Below, in pieces: positions 9,228 to 19,121 of a DNA stretch of 64,000 nucleotides (its first letter is position 1; each line of letters begins with the position of its first letter). Made by a program: the position numbers and the translations under genes. The stretch comes from Acidobacteriota bacterium. Its GTDB lineage: Bacteria > Acidobacteriota > Terriglobia > Terriglobales > Acidobacteriaceae. The stretch is taken from assembly GCA_013289795.1 (NCBI GenBank), contig JABCZH010000015.1, forward strand, positions 27,475 to 91,474, written 5' to 3'. A model generated the notes under the pieces. The model searched no databases. It saw nothing but the letters and a program-made list of their open reading frames with translations, and had not been told where the DNA came from.

Positions 9228-9348
9228 TGCAGCACAGGTGGGAGGAGAGTCAGCCTTCCCAGAGGTGCTAGCAGGTAGTCATCGGACCCGCTTTGGGAAG
9301 GAGTTGCAGATCGGGAAACCGTGGAACTCTGTGCTAAGCTGACAGCAA

Positions 9349-11316
9349 ATGAACGCCTTCCGGTTTCTCCTTTTATGTTGTTTGATAGCTGCGGCTTGGG
9401 CGGAGTCGGGCGCCCAGATGGCTGCGCCGCCTGATGTGTTTCTGGTGAGCATCGACACGCTGCGCGCCGACCATATTCATTGTTACGGCTACGACAAGAT
9501 CGAGACTCCGGCACTGGATAGCCTGGCTCAGGACGGGATCCGCTTCGAGCAAGCGTTTACTCCCAGCCCGATCACCAATATCTCGCACTCTTCGATTCTG
9601 ACGGGACTATTGCCGAGCGACCACGGCGTGAAAGACTTTGCCGTGCCACTCTCGGCCGATCACCCGGTTTTGGCGGAACTGCTCAAGCCGCAGGGTTATC
9701 ACACCGCCGCGTTCATCGGCGCAGTGGTATTGGACAGCAAGCAACTGGCCCCCGGGCTGGATCGCGGGTTTGATTTTTACGACAACTTTCCCCAGGATCT
9801 TGACCCCAAAGTGCATTGGGGACGGTTGGAACGCCGGGGGATGGACGTGGTGCAACGCGCGGAAACCTGGTTGAGCGGGCAATCGTCGGGACCGCGTTTT
9901 GTATGGGTACATTTGTATGACCCGCACGACCCCTATGAGCCGCCGGAGCCGTTCTTATCCATTTATAAAGACCGACCGTACGATGGTGAGATCGCATACG
10001 CTGATTCGGCTCTGGGTCATTTTGTTTCTTACCTGAAGAAGCAGGGATGGTACGACGGCGCGCTAGTGGTGGTGGTGGCTGATCACGGCGAAGGTCTAGG
10101 TGAGCACCACGAAGACAACCACGGAATTTTCCTCTACGACTCAACTACGCACGTTCCGCTAATTGTGAAGTTGCCTGCAGAACAGGGAAAAGGAAGGCAA
10201 GTCGCGGCGCAAGTAAGGACCACAGACATTTTGCCGACGATACTCGATCTGGTGGGAGCGAAGGCTCCGGCACGGCTGGATGGGGAATCGCTGCGGCCGT
10301 ATTTCTCGGGCACGGAGAGCGCGGGCCGCACGGCATTCGGCGAGACCGACTATCCTTTGCATTTCGGGTGGGCGCCGCTGCGCTCGGTGCGCGACAGTGG
10401 CATGAAGCTAATCGAGGCGCCACGGCCGGAACTCTACGATCTCCATTCGGATCCGAAAGAATTGAACAATACGTATGAGCCCTGGAGCGCGAACGTCCAG
10501 AAACTGCGGGGGATGCTCGCCGAACTCAGAAAGAAAATGCCTCCGCCGACGCAGGTCTCAAACGCAGCAGTCAGCCGGGGAACGGCCGACGAATTACACG
10601 CCCTGGGCTACCTGACCCTGGCTGATGGCCGGAGTTCCACTAACGTGCCGGAACCCTCGCTGCTGCCCGATGCCAAAGACAAGATTGATCAAAAGGAGCT
10701 TCATCAGTTTGAAGCTATCCTTTATACGGAAAATCAGATGCCAGGGGTGGGGGCAGATCCCTTCCGACAGGCTGTGGATGCGGGTCCCAATTCGGCCGCC
10801 GATTTGCTGCAGACGGGGCAAATGGCGCTGGCGGCGAATAATTACGCGGTGGCGGTCGATTACCTGCGACGGGCGATGCAAACCAGCCCAGGGGATGCGA
10901 CCATTGCGTTTTACTACGGGCAAGCGCTGCAGATGGCGCGCGATCTGCCGGGCGCACGCGATGCACTGCAGACCAGCCTGAAAGCGGATTCCAATCAATT
11001 CGCGGCGCGCCTCGCGCTCGGCCAGGTTTACCTTGGTTTGAAAGACACAAATGCAGCCGAAGACCAGTTCCAGGCTGCGCTACTGTTGGAGCCAGCAAGT
11101 GTGGAGGCCCAACTCAATCTGGCCGAAGCCCTGATTGCGGAACAGAAGTTCAGCGAGGCCGTACCACACGTTTTGGCCGCGAATCATTCCGAACCGGACA
11201 ACGCCGAGGCCTACACCTTGTTGTCGCAGGCGTATACCGGTTTGGGAAAGAAGGAAAAAGCCCTGGCGGCGGCAAGCCGTGCCAGGGCTTTACAGAAGCA
11301 AAAAAAGTCGCCTTGA
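9349..11316 (+). CDS. Secreted sulfatase-like AlkP-superfamily hydrolase with C-terminal TPR repeats
   Basis: A 655-residue protein with signal peptide (1-23), a sulfatase-type AlkP domain (about 28-400) and TPR repeats (about 480-650). Metal-site motifs are visible: VSIDTLRADH near the N-terminus and VVADHGEGLGEH further on. The position normally held by the formylglycine Cys/Ser is Thr76 (TNISHSSILTG), with the usual Pro and Arg also changed. A true sulfatase mechanism is therefore doubtful, and a Thr-nucleophile phosphodiesterase or transferase is more likely. It ends one base before the convergent gene at 11318, and a paralogue lies at 17143. Confidence 0.8.
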   Translation: MNAFRFLLLCCLIAAAWAESGAQMAAPPDVFLVSIDTLRADHIHCYGYDKIETPALDSLAQDGIRFEQAFTPSPITNISHSSILTGLLPSDHGVKDFAVPLSADHPVLAELLKPQGYHTAAFIGAVVLDSKQLAPGLDRGFDFYDNFPQDLDPKVHWGRLERRGMDVVQRAETWLSGQSSGPRFVWVHLYDPHDPYEPPEPFLSIYKDRPYDGEIAYADSALGHFVSYLKKQGWYDGALVVVVADHGEGLGEHHEDNHGIFLYDSTTHVPLIVKLPAEQGKGRQVAAQVRTTDILPTILDLVGAKAPARLDGESLRPYFSGTESAGRTAFGETDYPLHFGWAPLRSVRDSGMKLIEAPRPELYDLHSDPKELNNTYEPWSANVQKLRGMLAELRKKMPPPTQVSNAAVSRGTADELHALGYLTLADGRSSTNVPEPSLLPDAKDKIDQKELHQFEAILYTENQMPGVGADPFRQAVDAGPNSAADLLQTGQMALAANNYAVAVDYLRRAMQTSPGDATIAFYYGQALQMARDLPGARDALQTSLKADSNQFAARLALGQVYLGLKDTNAAEDQFQAALLLEPASVEAQLNLAEALIAEQKFSEAVPHVLAANHSEPDNAEAYTLLSQAYTGLGKKEKALAAASRARALQKQKKSP

Positions 11317-11317
11317 A

Positions 11318-12544
11318 TTATTTCTTCAGCGCAACTTTCTTCTCGGGTTCCTCGAAGATCTGCGTGAGTACGTGCCCGCGCATCTGCTTGGGTTGTTCGA
11401 TGCTGTAGATGTGGAGGATGGTGGGCGCGACGTCGTACACGCTGGCTTCAAAACCCATCAGGCGCATGTCGTGCTTGATTCCGGGTCCCATGGCAATGAT
11501 CGATCCCGGAACATCGTCGCCATCGGCGAAGTCATGTTTGGCGATGACCGGCGTGGTCTTTTCGTGATCCATGTGGGCGTGCGGATCAGTCTCTTCAAAC
11601 TCGCGCAGCGGCTTAATGCCGTGGTCAGACACGATGAAGAGGTAAGTATTCTCGTCCACGTGTTTCAGGATCGTTCCCAGAACCTTGTCGAAGCCGATGT
11701 ACTGGTCGGGGAACGCACTCTGGCGAACGCTGCTGATGGCCGGGTTGTAGCCGACATTGAAAGGTGTGATGGGATAGAGCCAGTGTCCGGTTCGGTCCTC
11801 ACAGGACTGCACCATAAAGGTGAAGTCCGTAGGGTGGTTGGAGAGAAGGTAGTCGAAAAGCTTGGTTTGCTGGTCGCGGATGAGTTGCACTTTGGCCAGC
11901 CAGGTATTGATGACATCCGCTTCGTGGCCTTTGAGATCTGCCGCAGCCGGCATGCGTTCGCAGTCGATGTAAAAGTCGCCAACGTTGCTTAACAGCTCAG
12001 GCTGCAGGCTCTTCGGGTACACCGCATCGCCGCCCTCCACCTCACTCAACTTGGGCGCGCAGAGGACTCCGTCCTCGCAATTCTTGCCGCGCGTCAGCAT
12101 GCCGCTGATCATGTAACCGTTCACCGGCATCACCGGGAAGGTGGCCGGCACGTTGGCCATGCCCACGGTCACGTTGTTCTTCGAGAGAATCGACCAGATC
12201 GGCTCTTCCTTAAGCATATTCGTGTTGGCGGTAACACCGCCAACAAGGAAGCCGGTTACACCGTGCTCTTCCGGGTTGGTGCTGGTGAACATGGTGCTGT
12301 ACACGCGCGGGCAGTTGGGCATGGAAACCGTGCGCAACTTGCCGTGCACTCCCTGGTCAATGACCTTGGCCAGATTGGGCAGGTCACCCTTTAATAGGAG
12401 CGGCCGCAACATGTCCCACTCCATGCCGTTCACACCTACAACAATCACGTGAGGTTTTGGTTTCGCGGTGGACGTCTGGGCAGTGAGCACTGAGACACAG
12501 AGCAATAGAACGCCAAAAACAGCAATTAATCGTCGGGAGACCAC
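11318..12544 (-). CDS. Secreted type I phosphodiesterase/nucleotide pyrophosphatase-like protein
   Basis: I start it at the GTG at 12544, which follows GAGGTG and gives a clean signal peptide (SRRLIAVFGVLLLCVSVLTAQ-like), making 408 residues. The frame is open further upstream without a better start. Motifs of the AlkP superfamily are present: VVGVNGMEWD for the first metal site, the SMPNCPRVYSTMFTS nucleophile region followed by EEHGVTGF, and IVSDHG with HAHMDHEKTTP for the second metal site. The substrate is unknown, and the enzyme is expected in the periplasm. It converges on the preceding sulfatase-TPR gene. Confidence 0.78.
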   Translation of the reverse strand: MVSRRLIAVFGVLLLCVSVLTAQTSTAKPKPHVIVVGVNGMEWDMLRPLLLKGDLPNLAKVIDQGVHGKLRTVSMPNCPRVYSTMFTSTNPEEHGVTGFLVGGVTANTNMLKEEPIWSILSKNNVTVGMANVPATFPVMPVNGYMISGMLTRGKNCEDGVLCAPKLSEVEGGDAVYPKSLQPELLSNVGDFYIDCERMPAAADLKGHEADVINTWLAKVQLIRDQQTKLFDYLLSNHPTDFTFMVQSCEDRTGHWLYPITPFNVGYNPAISSVRQSAFPDQYIGFDKVLGTILKHVDENTYLFIVSDHGIKPLREFEETDPHAHMDHEKTTPVIAKHDFADGDDVPGSIIAMGPGIKHDMRLMGFEASVYDVAPTILHIYSIEQPKQMRGHVLTQIFEEPEKKVALKK

Positions 12545-13001
12545 GGGAACACCTCTTAAATTTGAAATCACAAAAACACCGTAACTATAACATGATGTGC
12601 AAGCCGGTGGATGTGTGTCCACAGCCCGGGCCAGGCACCGGCGGAGACGCGCATGGAGGCCTCGTTCACAGCAGAATTGTGGCGTTCATTTAGGACGGAT
12701 GGAAACCGAATGGCGAGCTTGTCTCAATTCGAGATAGCCTCGGATGGTTTACTCTCCCGTTATGGGTTTCCGGATGTACGGGTCCGTAAATTCCAAAACT
12801 CATAGTTACTTCGCCCTGCCGTTAATTTATAAGACCATACAAACAAAAGAGTTATAACAAGACACTACTTGGCAATACGTGTGCACTAACTAGCGCGACC
12901 ACTACTGTGTCGTGATGTAAGTGGTCAGGTTTTCGGCGGTGCAGGGCTGGCCGCAATTGACCACAATTTCTTGAAAGCGACTCGGGTTCGCGGAGGAAGA
13001 A
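12545..13001. other. Intergenic region, no gene recognised
   Basis: This 457-base divergent spacer lies between the phosphodiesterase gene and the TonB-dependent receptor. Open frames here (for example 12611-12805) have no family resemblance and no ribosome binding site. The AT-rich stretch 12815-12865 is the likeliest place for the promoter of the receptor, but I cannot assign hexamers with confidence. A GGAGGAAG ribosome binding site immediately precedes 13002. Confidence 0.6.
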
Positions 13002-16000
13002 ATGAGCTTTAAACGTTTGGCGATGTTCACTCTCCTTGTTACATGCGTGCTGGCAGCGAGCACAGTGCTCCTGGCTCAGACGACCGTTTCCCAAGGCAGT
13101 ATTCAGGGAACCATTACTGACCCATCTGGCGCCATGGTTGGTGGCGCCAAGATTACCATCACTCACAAGGCGACCGGGCAGGTGATCACCACCGCCTCGA
13201 CGAGCTCTGGCACGTACAACTCCGGTGGCTTGATCCCCGGTGATTACGTTTTGCGGGTGGAAGCCAAGGGTTTCCGCACTTCGGAGAGGGCCTTCGCGGT
13301 TCAAGTAGGCGTAACCTCTTCTGGCAACACCAAGCTCGAAGTCGGTGAAGCCAGCCAAGTGGTTGAGGTGCAGGCCTCCTCAATCCAGGTGAACACCGAG
13401 CAATCGACAGTACAGGGCGTCATTACTGGCGACCAGATTGACAAGCTGCCGGTCGACGGCCGGAACTTCCTTGATCTGGCGCAGCTCGAACCCGGCGTGC
13501 AAATTCAAGACGGCCAAACGTTCGACCCGACCAAAGCCGGTTACTCTTCGATTTCGATTAACGGCGTGTTCGGACGTACTCCGCGTATCGAACTCGACGG
13601 CGTGGACATCAGCGATGAGACCGTCGGCACGACCACGCAGAACGTCGGCATGAGTTCGATTCAGGAATTCAACATCAGCCGCTCAAACCTGGATCTGTCC
13701 ACCGAGCTGACATCGGCCGGTGCGGTCAACGTGACTACCCGGTCTGGCACGAACGACATTCACGGCCAGGCGTTTTATAACTTCCGCGGCCGCGATGCCG
13801 GTACGGCGTCATTCCCCGGAGCCCAAGTTGGCTACTACCAACGCAACAATTATGGCGGCCGCGTTGGCGGACCGATCATTAAGGACAAGCTGTTCTTCTT
13901 CATTGACGGCGAACGCATGAAGCAGGATGGATTACTGCCGTTGGTTGTGCCGGCCCCGTTCCAGGCGCTCACAGGCGGCTTCCTTTCGCCCTTCCGTGAC
14001 AGCGAAGTCACTGGCAAGTTGGACTGGCAGGCCACCAAGGATGTTCACGTTTTCTATCGCTACACATACAACTGGAACAAATCCGAAGCCAACTTCGGCT
14101 ATGACTACCAGGTGTACAAGAACCGGGACTACACTCCCTCTGATGCGGTGGGTGTTGACTGGAATAAGGGATCATGGTCGCACAGCTTCCGCTTCGGCTA
14201 TTTGAAATTCCACAACCTGATCGGCGACAGTACGCAGGGCGCCAGCTTCTTCAACCCGATACCCACCGCCGAGATTCTTGTCGCTGACCTAGGGGTGCAG
14301 TTGTCCGGGCCGAATCTTTTGGCGCCGCAGCAGACCTTCCAGAGCAACAAGCAGATCAAGTATGACGGAAGCAAAGTGTACGGCTCCCACGTGTTCCGCT
14401 TTGGTATCGGCTTCAACGACATCAACGGTGGCGGGTTTGCGAGCTTCTTCGGAATTGCGCCGCTGGACGTCACGGTGTCGGGCGCATGCGGAACGCCGGG
14501 GCAGATAACAACCTGCGCGTTATTGCAGTCAATTCTAGGCAACGGTCAGGGCTTCTTTACCGAGAAGCCAAACTTCGGCTTTCCGGCTGGCGGGCAACTT
14601 GACCACCGCTTCCAATGGTATGTGGGCGATTCGTGGAAGTGGAAGCCGAATTTCACCCTAACCTACGGCCTGCGCTACAACCGCGATACTGGCCGTTCGG
14701 ACAGCGATCTGGCTTCGATTCCGTGTTCAGTGGTTGCCGCCGCCATCGCGCCTTGCGCTGGCAGCACCCCACTGTTGAATCAGTTCGGACCCGGATTGGG
14801 CGCACCAATCAATCAGCCGAACACCCAGTTCGGACCGCAAATCGGCTTTGCCTGGGATCCGACCAAGAAAGGCAAGACCGTCATTCGGGCGGGCGCTGGT
14901 ATCTACTACGAAAACTCCATCTTCAACAACACTCTGTTTGATCGCCCGGCCAAGCTGGCCAAGGGGCTGTTCTTCCAGAGTCAGACCCTTGGCTGCGGCG
15001 GCGGACCCGTGGGAAGTACCTCGTTCCCCATGCCTGGCGCTCCTGGGGGAGTGGTCACCTCGATCAACGGGAAGGATCTAGCCACCCAGGTTTGCTTCCA
15101 GCCGCTGTCGGTTTCCGGTCCGCTGGTGTTCGCCTTGCAACAGGAGTTCCAGGCGGCCGTGAAGGCGCAGGGGCCGACATCGAACCCAAGCTTCATTGGC
15201 AATACGCTGAAAGTCAGTTCTCCAGAGCAGGGCCTGTCGGCCTTCGATCCTAACTTCCGCAATGCACGTTCTTACCAGTTCAACGTTGGCATGCAACATG
15301 AGATCTGGAAGGGCGGCGTGCTGACCGCGGACTATATCCGCAATGTCAGCACTCGTTTCATGCTGACGATTGACCAAAACCACGTTGGTGATGCGCGGTT
15401 CCTCAACAAACAGGCGGCGGTCAATGCGATCAACGCCACGGTTGGCGGTGGCTGCCCGCAAGCGAGTATCGACCCCGCTACCGGTAATATCGTTGGTGGC
15501 CCGGCAGCGGTACAGTGCTTCATAACCGCCAATCCGGGTGCCAGCATCAACGCTTTTGCTGGTAACGGACTGGATTCCGGCAATGCTCTCGGAGCCGGCC
15601 CGTCCAACATAGGCCTCGGCGGGAGCGATGCGACTTTCGGTGGCATCAATCGCAATGTAGGTGCTGGCGACTTTGAGGTTCCGGAAGGCCGCTCCACTTA
15701 CAACGCGTTGCAAATGTCGTACAAACAACAGCTGGCGAATCCGATGCCTGGATTTACCTCGATGAACATGACGGTCGCCTATACTCTGTCGCGCTTCGTT
15801 GGCGACGGTGGAAACGACCAATTTTTCAGCGCGACTGCGATTGACTTCAATAACCCGAGTTTCTTCACCGGCCCAACTTCTCTGGATCGGACTGATGCGT
15901 TCAAGTTCGGTGTTACAGGGGAGATTGCTCATCACGGACCACGTCTCAGCGTAATCGGGAACTTCGGCACGGCACACCCGTCCACACCGTTCCTGCAAGC

Positions 16001-16619
16001 TGCGAACGGCGGATCAGCCGCGGGAGTCACTAGCACGGGCGAGATCTTCCGCACCGATCTGACTGGTGATGGTACCGTGCAGGACATCTTCCCGACAGCA
16101 GCCGGCCAGGCGGCCGGAAAGCCAGGCCAGTTTGGTCGCTCTGTCTCTCCAACTCAACTAACCAACCTGATCAATTCGTGGAACAGCACGACGGCGGGTA
16201 CGCTGACCCCGGCGGGACAGGCGCTGGTTGGGGTGAATGCGTTTACCAGCGCGCAGTTGCAGACATTGGGTGCGGTGAAACCGTTCGTTATACCTCCGCC
16301 CCCGGGCGCAGTGGGCAACGGCGTTTTCCGCGAGGTCAGCACCACGCTGGCTTGGCCTATCAAACTGACGGAACGGTTCAGTCTTGAGCCCTCCTTTAGT
16401 GCCTTTAACGTGTTCAACCTAGCGAACTTCGGGATTGAGAACGGATTCCTGACCAACGCGACGACACCGTTTGCGCCGGGCAGCACCGCTCCCGCTGGCA
16501 ACGTCAACGGAACCTCGTCGGGTTCGACTCGCGAGTCACTGCGGATCGGTACCGGCTCCGGCGTGTTCTCGCTGGGCGCTCCGCGGCAAGTGGAGTGGGG
16601 TATCCGGCTGAACTTCTAA
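13002..16619 (+). CDS. TonB-dependent receptor, Oar-like, with carboxypeptidase-regulatory domain
   Basis: A 1205-residue outer-membrane protein with signal peptide (1-25) and a carboxypeptidase-regulatory-like beta-sandwich (about 32-115: GSIQGTITDPSGAMVGGAKI to LRVEAKGF). A plug domain follows (about 125-245, with KLPVDGRNFLDLAQLEPGV and RIELDGVDISDE), then a long barrel ending in aromatic Phe (WGIRLNF), as needed for Bam-dependent insertion. This architecture is abundant in Acidobacteriota and Myxococcota and is thought to import large or complex substrates; the ligand cannot be told. It is a single-gene unit closed by a strong terminator. Confidence 0.92.
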   Translation: MSFKRLAMFTLLVTCVLAASTVLLAQTTVSQGSIQGTITDPSGAMVGGAKITITHKATGQVITTASTSSGTYNSGGLIPGDYVLRVEAKGFRTSERAFAVQVGVTSSGNTKLEVGEASQVVEVQASSIQVNTEQSTVQGVITGDQIDKLPVDGRNFLDLAQLEPGVQIQDGQTFDPTKAGYSSISINGVFGRTPRIELDGVDISDETVGTTTQNVGMSSIQEFNISRSNLDLSTELTSAGAVNVTTRSGTNDIHGQAFYNFRGRDAGTASFPGAQVGYYQRNNYGGRVGGPIIKDKLFFFIDGERMKQDGLLPLVVPAPFQALTGGFLSPFRDSEVTGKLDWQATKDVHVFYRYTYNWNKSEANFGYDYQVYKNRDYTPSDAVGVDWNKGSWSHSFRFGYLKFHNLIGDSTQGASFFNPIPTAEILVADLGVQLSGPNLLAPQQTFQSNKQIKYDGSKVYGSHVFRFGIGFNDINGGGFASFFGIAPLDVTVSGACGTPGQITTCALLQSILGNGQGFFTEKPNFGFPAGGQLDHRFQWYVGDSWKWKPNFTLTYGLRYNRDTGRSDSDLASIPCSVVAAAIAPCAGSTPLLNQFGPGLGAPINQPNTQFGPQIGFAWDPTKKGKTVIRAGAGIYYENSIFNNTLFDRPAKLAKGLFFQSQTLGCGGGPVGSTSFPMPGAPGGVVTSINGKDLATQVCFQPLSVSGPLVFALQQEFQAAVKAQGPTSNPSFIGNTLKVSSPEQGLSAFDPNFRNARSYQFNVGMQHEIWKGGVLTADYIRNVSTRFMLTIDQNHVGDARFLNKQAAVNAINATVGGGCPQASIDPATGNIVGGPAAVQCFITANPGASINAFAGNGLDSGNALGAGPSNIGLGGSDATFGGINRNVGAGDFEVPEGRSTYNALQMSYKQQLANPMPGFTSMNMTVAYTLSRFVGDGGNDQFFSATAIDFNNPSFFTGPTSLDRTDAFKFGVTGEIAHHGPRLSVIGNFGTAHPSTPFLQAANGGSAAGVTSTGEIFRTDLTGDGTVQDIFPTAAGQAAGKPGQFGRSVSPTQLTNLINSWNSTTAGTLTPAGQALVGVNAFTSAQLQTLGAVKPFVIPPPPGAVGNGVFREVSTTLAWPIKLTERFSLEPSFSAFNVFNLANFGIENGFLTNATTPFAPGSTAPAGNVNGTSSGSTRESLRIGTGSGVFSLGAPRQVEWGIRLNF

Positions 16620-16641
16620 CCTTGTAGCTCTGCATCACAGC

Positions 16642-16674
16642 AAGCCGCTGACCTTCGGGTCAGCGGCTTTTTTG
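16642..16674 (+). terminator. Rho-independent terminator of the TonB receptor gene
   Basis: A perfect 12-base stem (AAGCCGCTGACC / GGTCAGCGGCTT) with a TTCG tetraloop is followed by a T run, 22 bases after the receptor stop codon. It abuts the stop codon of the convergent gene at 16675. Confidence 0.93.
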
Positions 16675-17016
16675 TTAGTTGCCCAAGGGAGCTATCTCGC
16701 TGCGCAGGTGCTTAGAGAGCTTCTCGATACGCTTCAGCTTGTCGATGAGATTCTTTGACAAAAGGCCGCGACCCAGGGATTCGATGTCCGGCTGGACGGA
16801 TTGGGAGAGTTCGAGGAGTTCCTTGGCCTCGCGTTGCAGTGCGGCCGGATCAACCGGTGAAGCCGGTGAGCGGCTAGAGTATGGCGGAACATGAATGGCG
16901 GGTGGAGGTGTCCCATACCCTGGCGGGACCGGGGCGCCGGGAGGCATGGATTGTCCCCAAACCGGCAGACACAGATTCAGCAGGATGAGCAAGAAACGGG
17001 CGGGAGGGACCTTCAT
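16675..17016 (-). CDS. Small secreted helical protein, RIEKLSKHLR family (paralogue of 19122)
   Basis: The start is the ATG at 17016, behind GGAGGC, giving 113 residues. There is a signal peptide (1-21), then a Pro-rich segment, then an amphipathic helical region. The last third, DPAALQREAKELLEL to DKLKRIEKLSKHLRSEIAP, matches the protein encoded at 19122 almost position by position. The function is unknown. It is divergent from the sulfatase-TPR gene at 17143, and the paralogue sits at the other end of that gene, which suggests a functional link. No catalytic motif is seen. Confidence 0.7.
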   Translation of the reverse strand: MKVPPARFLLILLNLCLPVWGQSMPPGAPVPPGYGTPPPAIHVPPYSSRSPASPVDPAALQREAKELLELSQSVQPDIESLGRGLLSKNLIDKLKRIEKLSKHLRSEIAPLGN

Positions 17017-17142
17017 AGCAGCCTCCTGACAAACACGGTGCGCATTGTACACCCGGGTAGGGATAAGAAGAACGGCCGTGTGAGCGTAAGAGCATCAAGA
17101 TCGAGACCGCGCCATGACCGAATGCTAAACTGACGGTACGTC

Positions 17143-19116
17143 ATGCTCTTGCGCCGATTGTTCGCGTACGTTCTGATCTATGTCCCGTTCGTCATGGGCT
17201 CTTCAGTAGCGAGTCTGGCTGCACCCAGCAACGTCATTCTGATCACACTGGATACCACCCGTGCCGACCGTATGGGTTTTCTGGGTTCGAAGCGGGGGCT
17301 TACGCCCAATCTGGATGCTTTGGCGCGGCAGAGCGCGGTATTCTCCCGGGCCTATTCGCAGGTTCCGCTGACAACGCCCTCGCACGCCACCATACTGACC
17401 GGGACCTATCCGCAATTCAATCATCTACAAGACATGGGAAATCCCCTGGCCAAGGATTTGCCGTACCTTCCCGATATCCTGCGGCAGCGGGGATATCATA
17501 CGGCGGCGTTTGTCGGCTCACAGATACTTGATCCCGGGAGTGCCGCTGCACCTGGCTTTGATCGCGGATTTGAAGTTTACGATGCCGGGTTTCACAGCCG
17601 TGCCCCGGGAGAAGACCGCTACCAGAGTGTCGAACGTCGGGCCACGGTTGTAGTGGCTCACGCAATCGAGTGGCTCGGCCGCCGTCAGCGCGGCACCCCG
17701 TTCTTTTTGTGGGTGCATCTCTACGATCCGCATGACCCCTACGATCCGCCGGCGCCATTCAAAGCCAAGTACCGGGCTACACCCTACGAAGGTGAAATCG
17801 CATACGCAGACTTCGCCGTGGGGAAATTGCTGGCTGCCCTGCATGCCCGCGGACTCTACGATTCCAGCGTGATTGCGGTGGCAGCTGATCACGGCGAGGC
17901 TTTCGGGGAGCATGGGGAGCAGACGCATGGTCTTTTTCTTTACGACGAGACGATCCATGTGCCGCTGCTGGTGAAGCTTGCCGGGGGGACGTCGGCTCCA
18001 CTTGTCATCGATACAAGAGTCGGCTTGGTGGATCTGGCACCCACGATCTTGCAGGCGGTGGGAATCGCGCCGCCAGCGACGATGCAGGGCGCTTCTTTGA
18101 TGGAATTGATGAAGCCGGGTTCCAGCCTGGGCGCGGATCGTCCGGCTTACGCTGAAACCGACTATCCCTTTCGGGCTTTCGGCTGGAGTCCGTTACAAGC
18201 ATGGCGGGCAGGGAAATATCTTTATGTGCGTGCGCCGGAGCGCGAGCTCTACGATCAGATGGCTGATCCCGGGGCATTGCGCAATCTGGCGGGCAAATCA
18301 ACTGCCGTTGCCGAGACCCTGGCTTCGCAACTTGAGCACTTCCATCGCAAAACCAGCGGCGCCGCTCCAGGGGAGTCGGGGATCACACCCGATCAGGCGG
18401 AGAAACTCCAGGCGCTTGGCTACATCACAACTCAGTTCCGCAAGTCTGGTGTGAGCGATATGCCGGCCGGCCCCGACCCCAAAGGCAAAGTACGGATTTC
18501 AAATCTCCTGCACGAGGCCTTGCTGGCGATGGAAGATGATCGCTACAAGGAGGCCGTCCCGCAATTGCAAGAAGTGCTCAAAGATCAGCCGAGTGTGGGG
18601 CTGGCGAACCTGGAGTTGGGCCGGGCCTACAACGGCCTTGGAAATTACCCTGAAGCGTTGCCCTGGCTGCGGAAGGCAGTCGAACTCATGCCAGAGTCCG
18701 GTCGCGGACATTACGAGCTGGGAGTCGCACTGGCAGAGACCGATGATTGGGCAGGCGCGGCCGCTCAGTTGGAGATTGCAGTGGCGCATGCGCCTGATTC
18801 TGACGACATGCAGTTTTACCTTGGCATGGCGTACGACGAACTGGGCCGTAATGCAGAAGCGGCCACTGCCTTGCAGCATGCGCTCCAGATTAATCCCAAC
18901 CATTACCGGGCAAATCTATTGCTCGGACGCATCTTGGGCATGCAGAACCGTCCCACCGACGCCTTGCCATATCTGGAGAGAGCGGTGAAGCTCCAGCCGA
19001 AATCACCCGACGCGCATAAGTTCCTGGGCAATGTTTACACCGAGCTGGGGCAGGATGAGAATGCACGACGCGAGCAGATGGAAGCGAATCGCTTGCAAGG
19101 CATTTCCAAACCTTAA
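17143..19116 (+). CDS. Secreted sulfatase-like AlkP-superfamily hydrolase with C-terminal TPR repeats (second copy)
   Basis: A 657-residue paralogue of the protein at 9349. It has signal peptide 1-27, AlkP/sulfatase domain about 29-400 (LITLDTTRADRMG; AADHGEAFGEHGEQTHG) and about five TPR units from 450 onward. The nucleophile site reads T77-T-P-S-H, keeping the Pro-Ser of the sulfatase motif but with Thr for Cys and His for Arg, so formylglycine cannot form. Expected location is periplasmic, substrate unknown. The gene is bracketed by two small secreted paralogues (16675 and 19122); only five bases separate its stop from the stop of the latter. Confidence 0.8.
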   Translation: MLLRRLFAYVLIYVPFVMGSSVASLAAPSNVILITLDTTRADRMGFLGSKRGLTPNLDALARQSAVFSRAYSQVPLTTPSHATILTGTYPQFNHLQDMGNPLAKDLPYLPDILRQRGYHTAAFVGSQILDPGSAAAPGFDRGFEVYDAGFHSRAPGEDRYQSVERRATVVVAHAIEWLGRRQRGTPFFLWVHLYDPHDPYDPPAPFKAKYRATPYEGEIAYADFAVGKLLAALHARGLYDSSVIAVAADHGEAFGEHGEQTHGLFLYDETIHVPLLVKLAGGTSAPLVIDTRVGLVDLAPTILQAVGIAPPATMQGASLMELMKPGSSLGADRPAYAETDYPFRAFGWSPLQAWRAGKYLYVRAPERELYDQMADPGALRNLAGKSTAVAETLASQLEHFHRKTSGAAPGESGITPDQAEKLQALGYITTQFRKSGVSDMPAGPDPKGKVRISNLLHEALLAMEDDRYKEAVPQLQEVLKDQPSVGLANLELGRAYNGLGNYPEALPWLRKAVELMPESGRGHYELGVALAETDDWAGAAAQLEIAVAHAPDSDDMQFYLGMAYDELGRNAEAATALQHALQINPNHYRANLLLGRILGMQNRPTDALPYLERAVKLQPKSPDAHKFLGNVYTELGQDENARREQMEANRLQGISKP

Positions 19117-19121
19117 GCTGG

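Noticed and set aside
12611..12805. 64-codon frame upstream of the TonB receptor
   Set aside because: No ribosome binding site, no recognisable sequence pattern, and sits in a promoter-bearing spacer.
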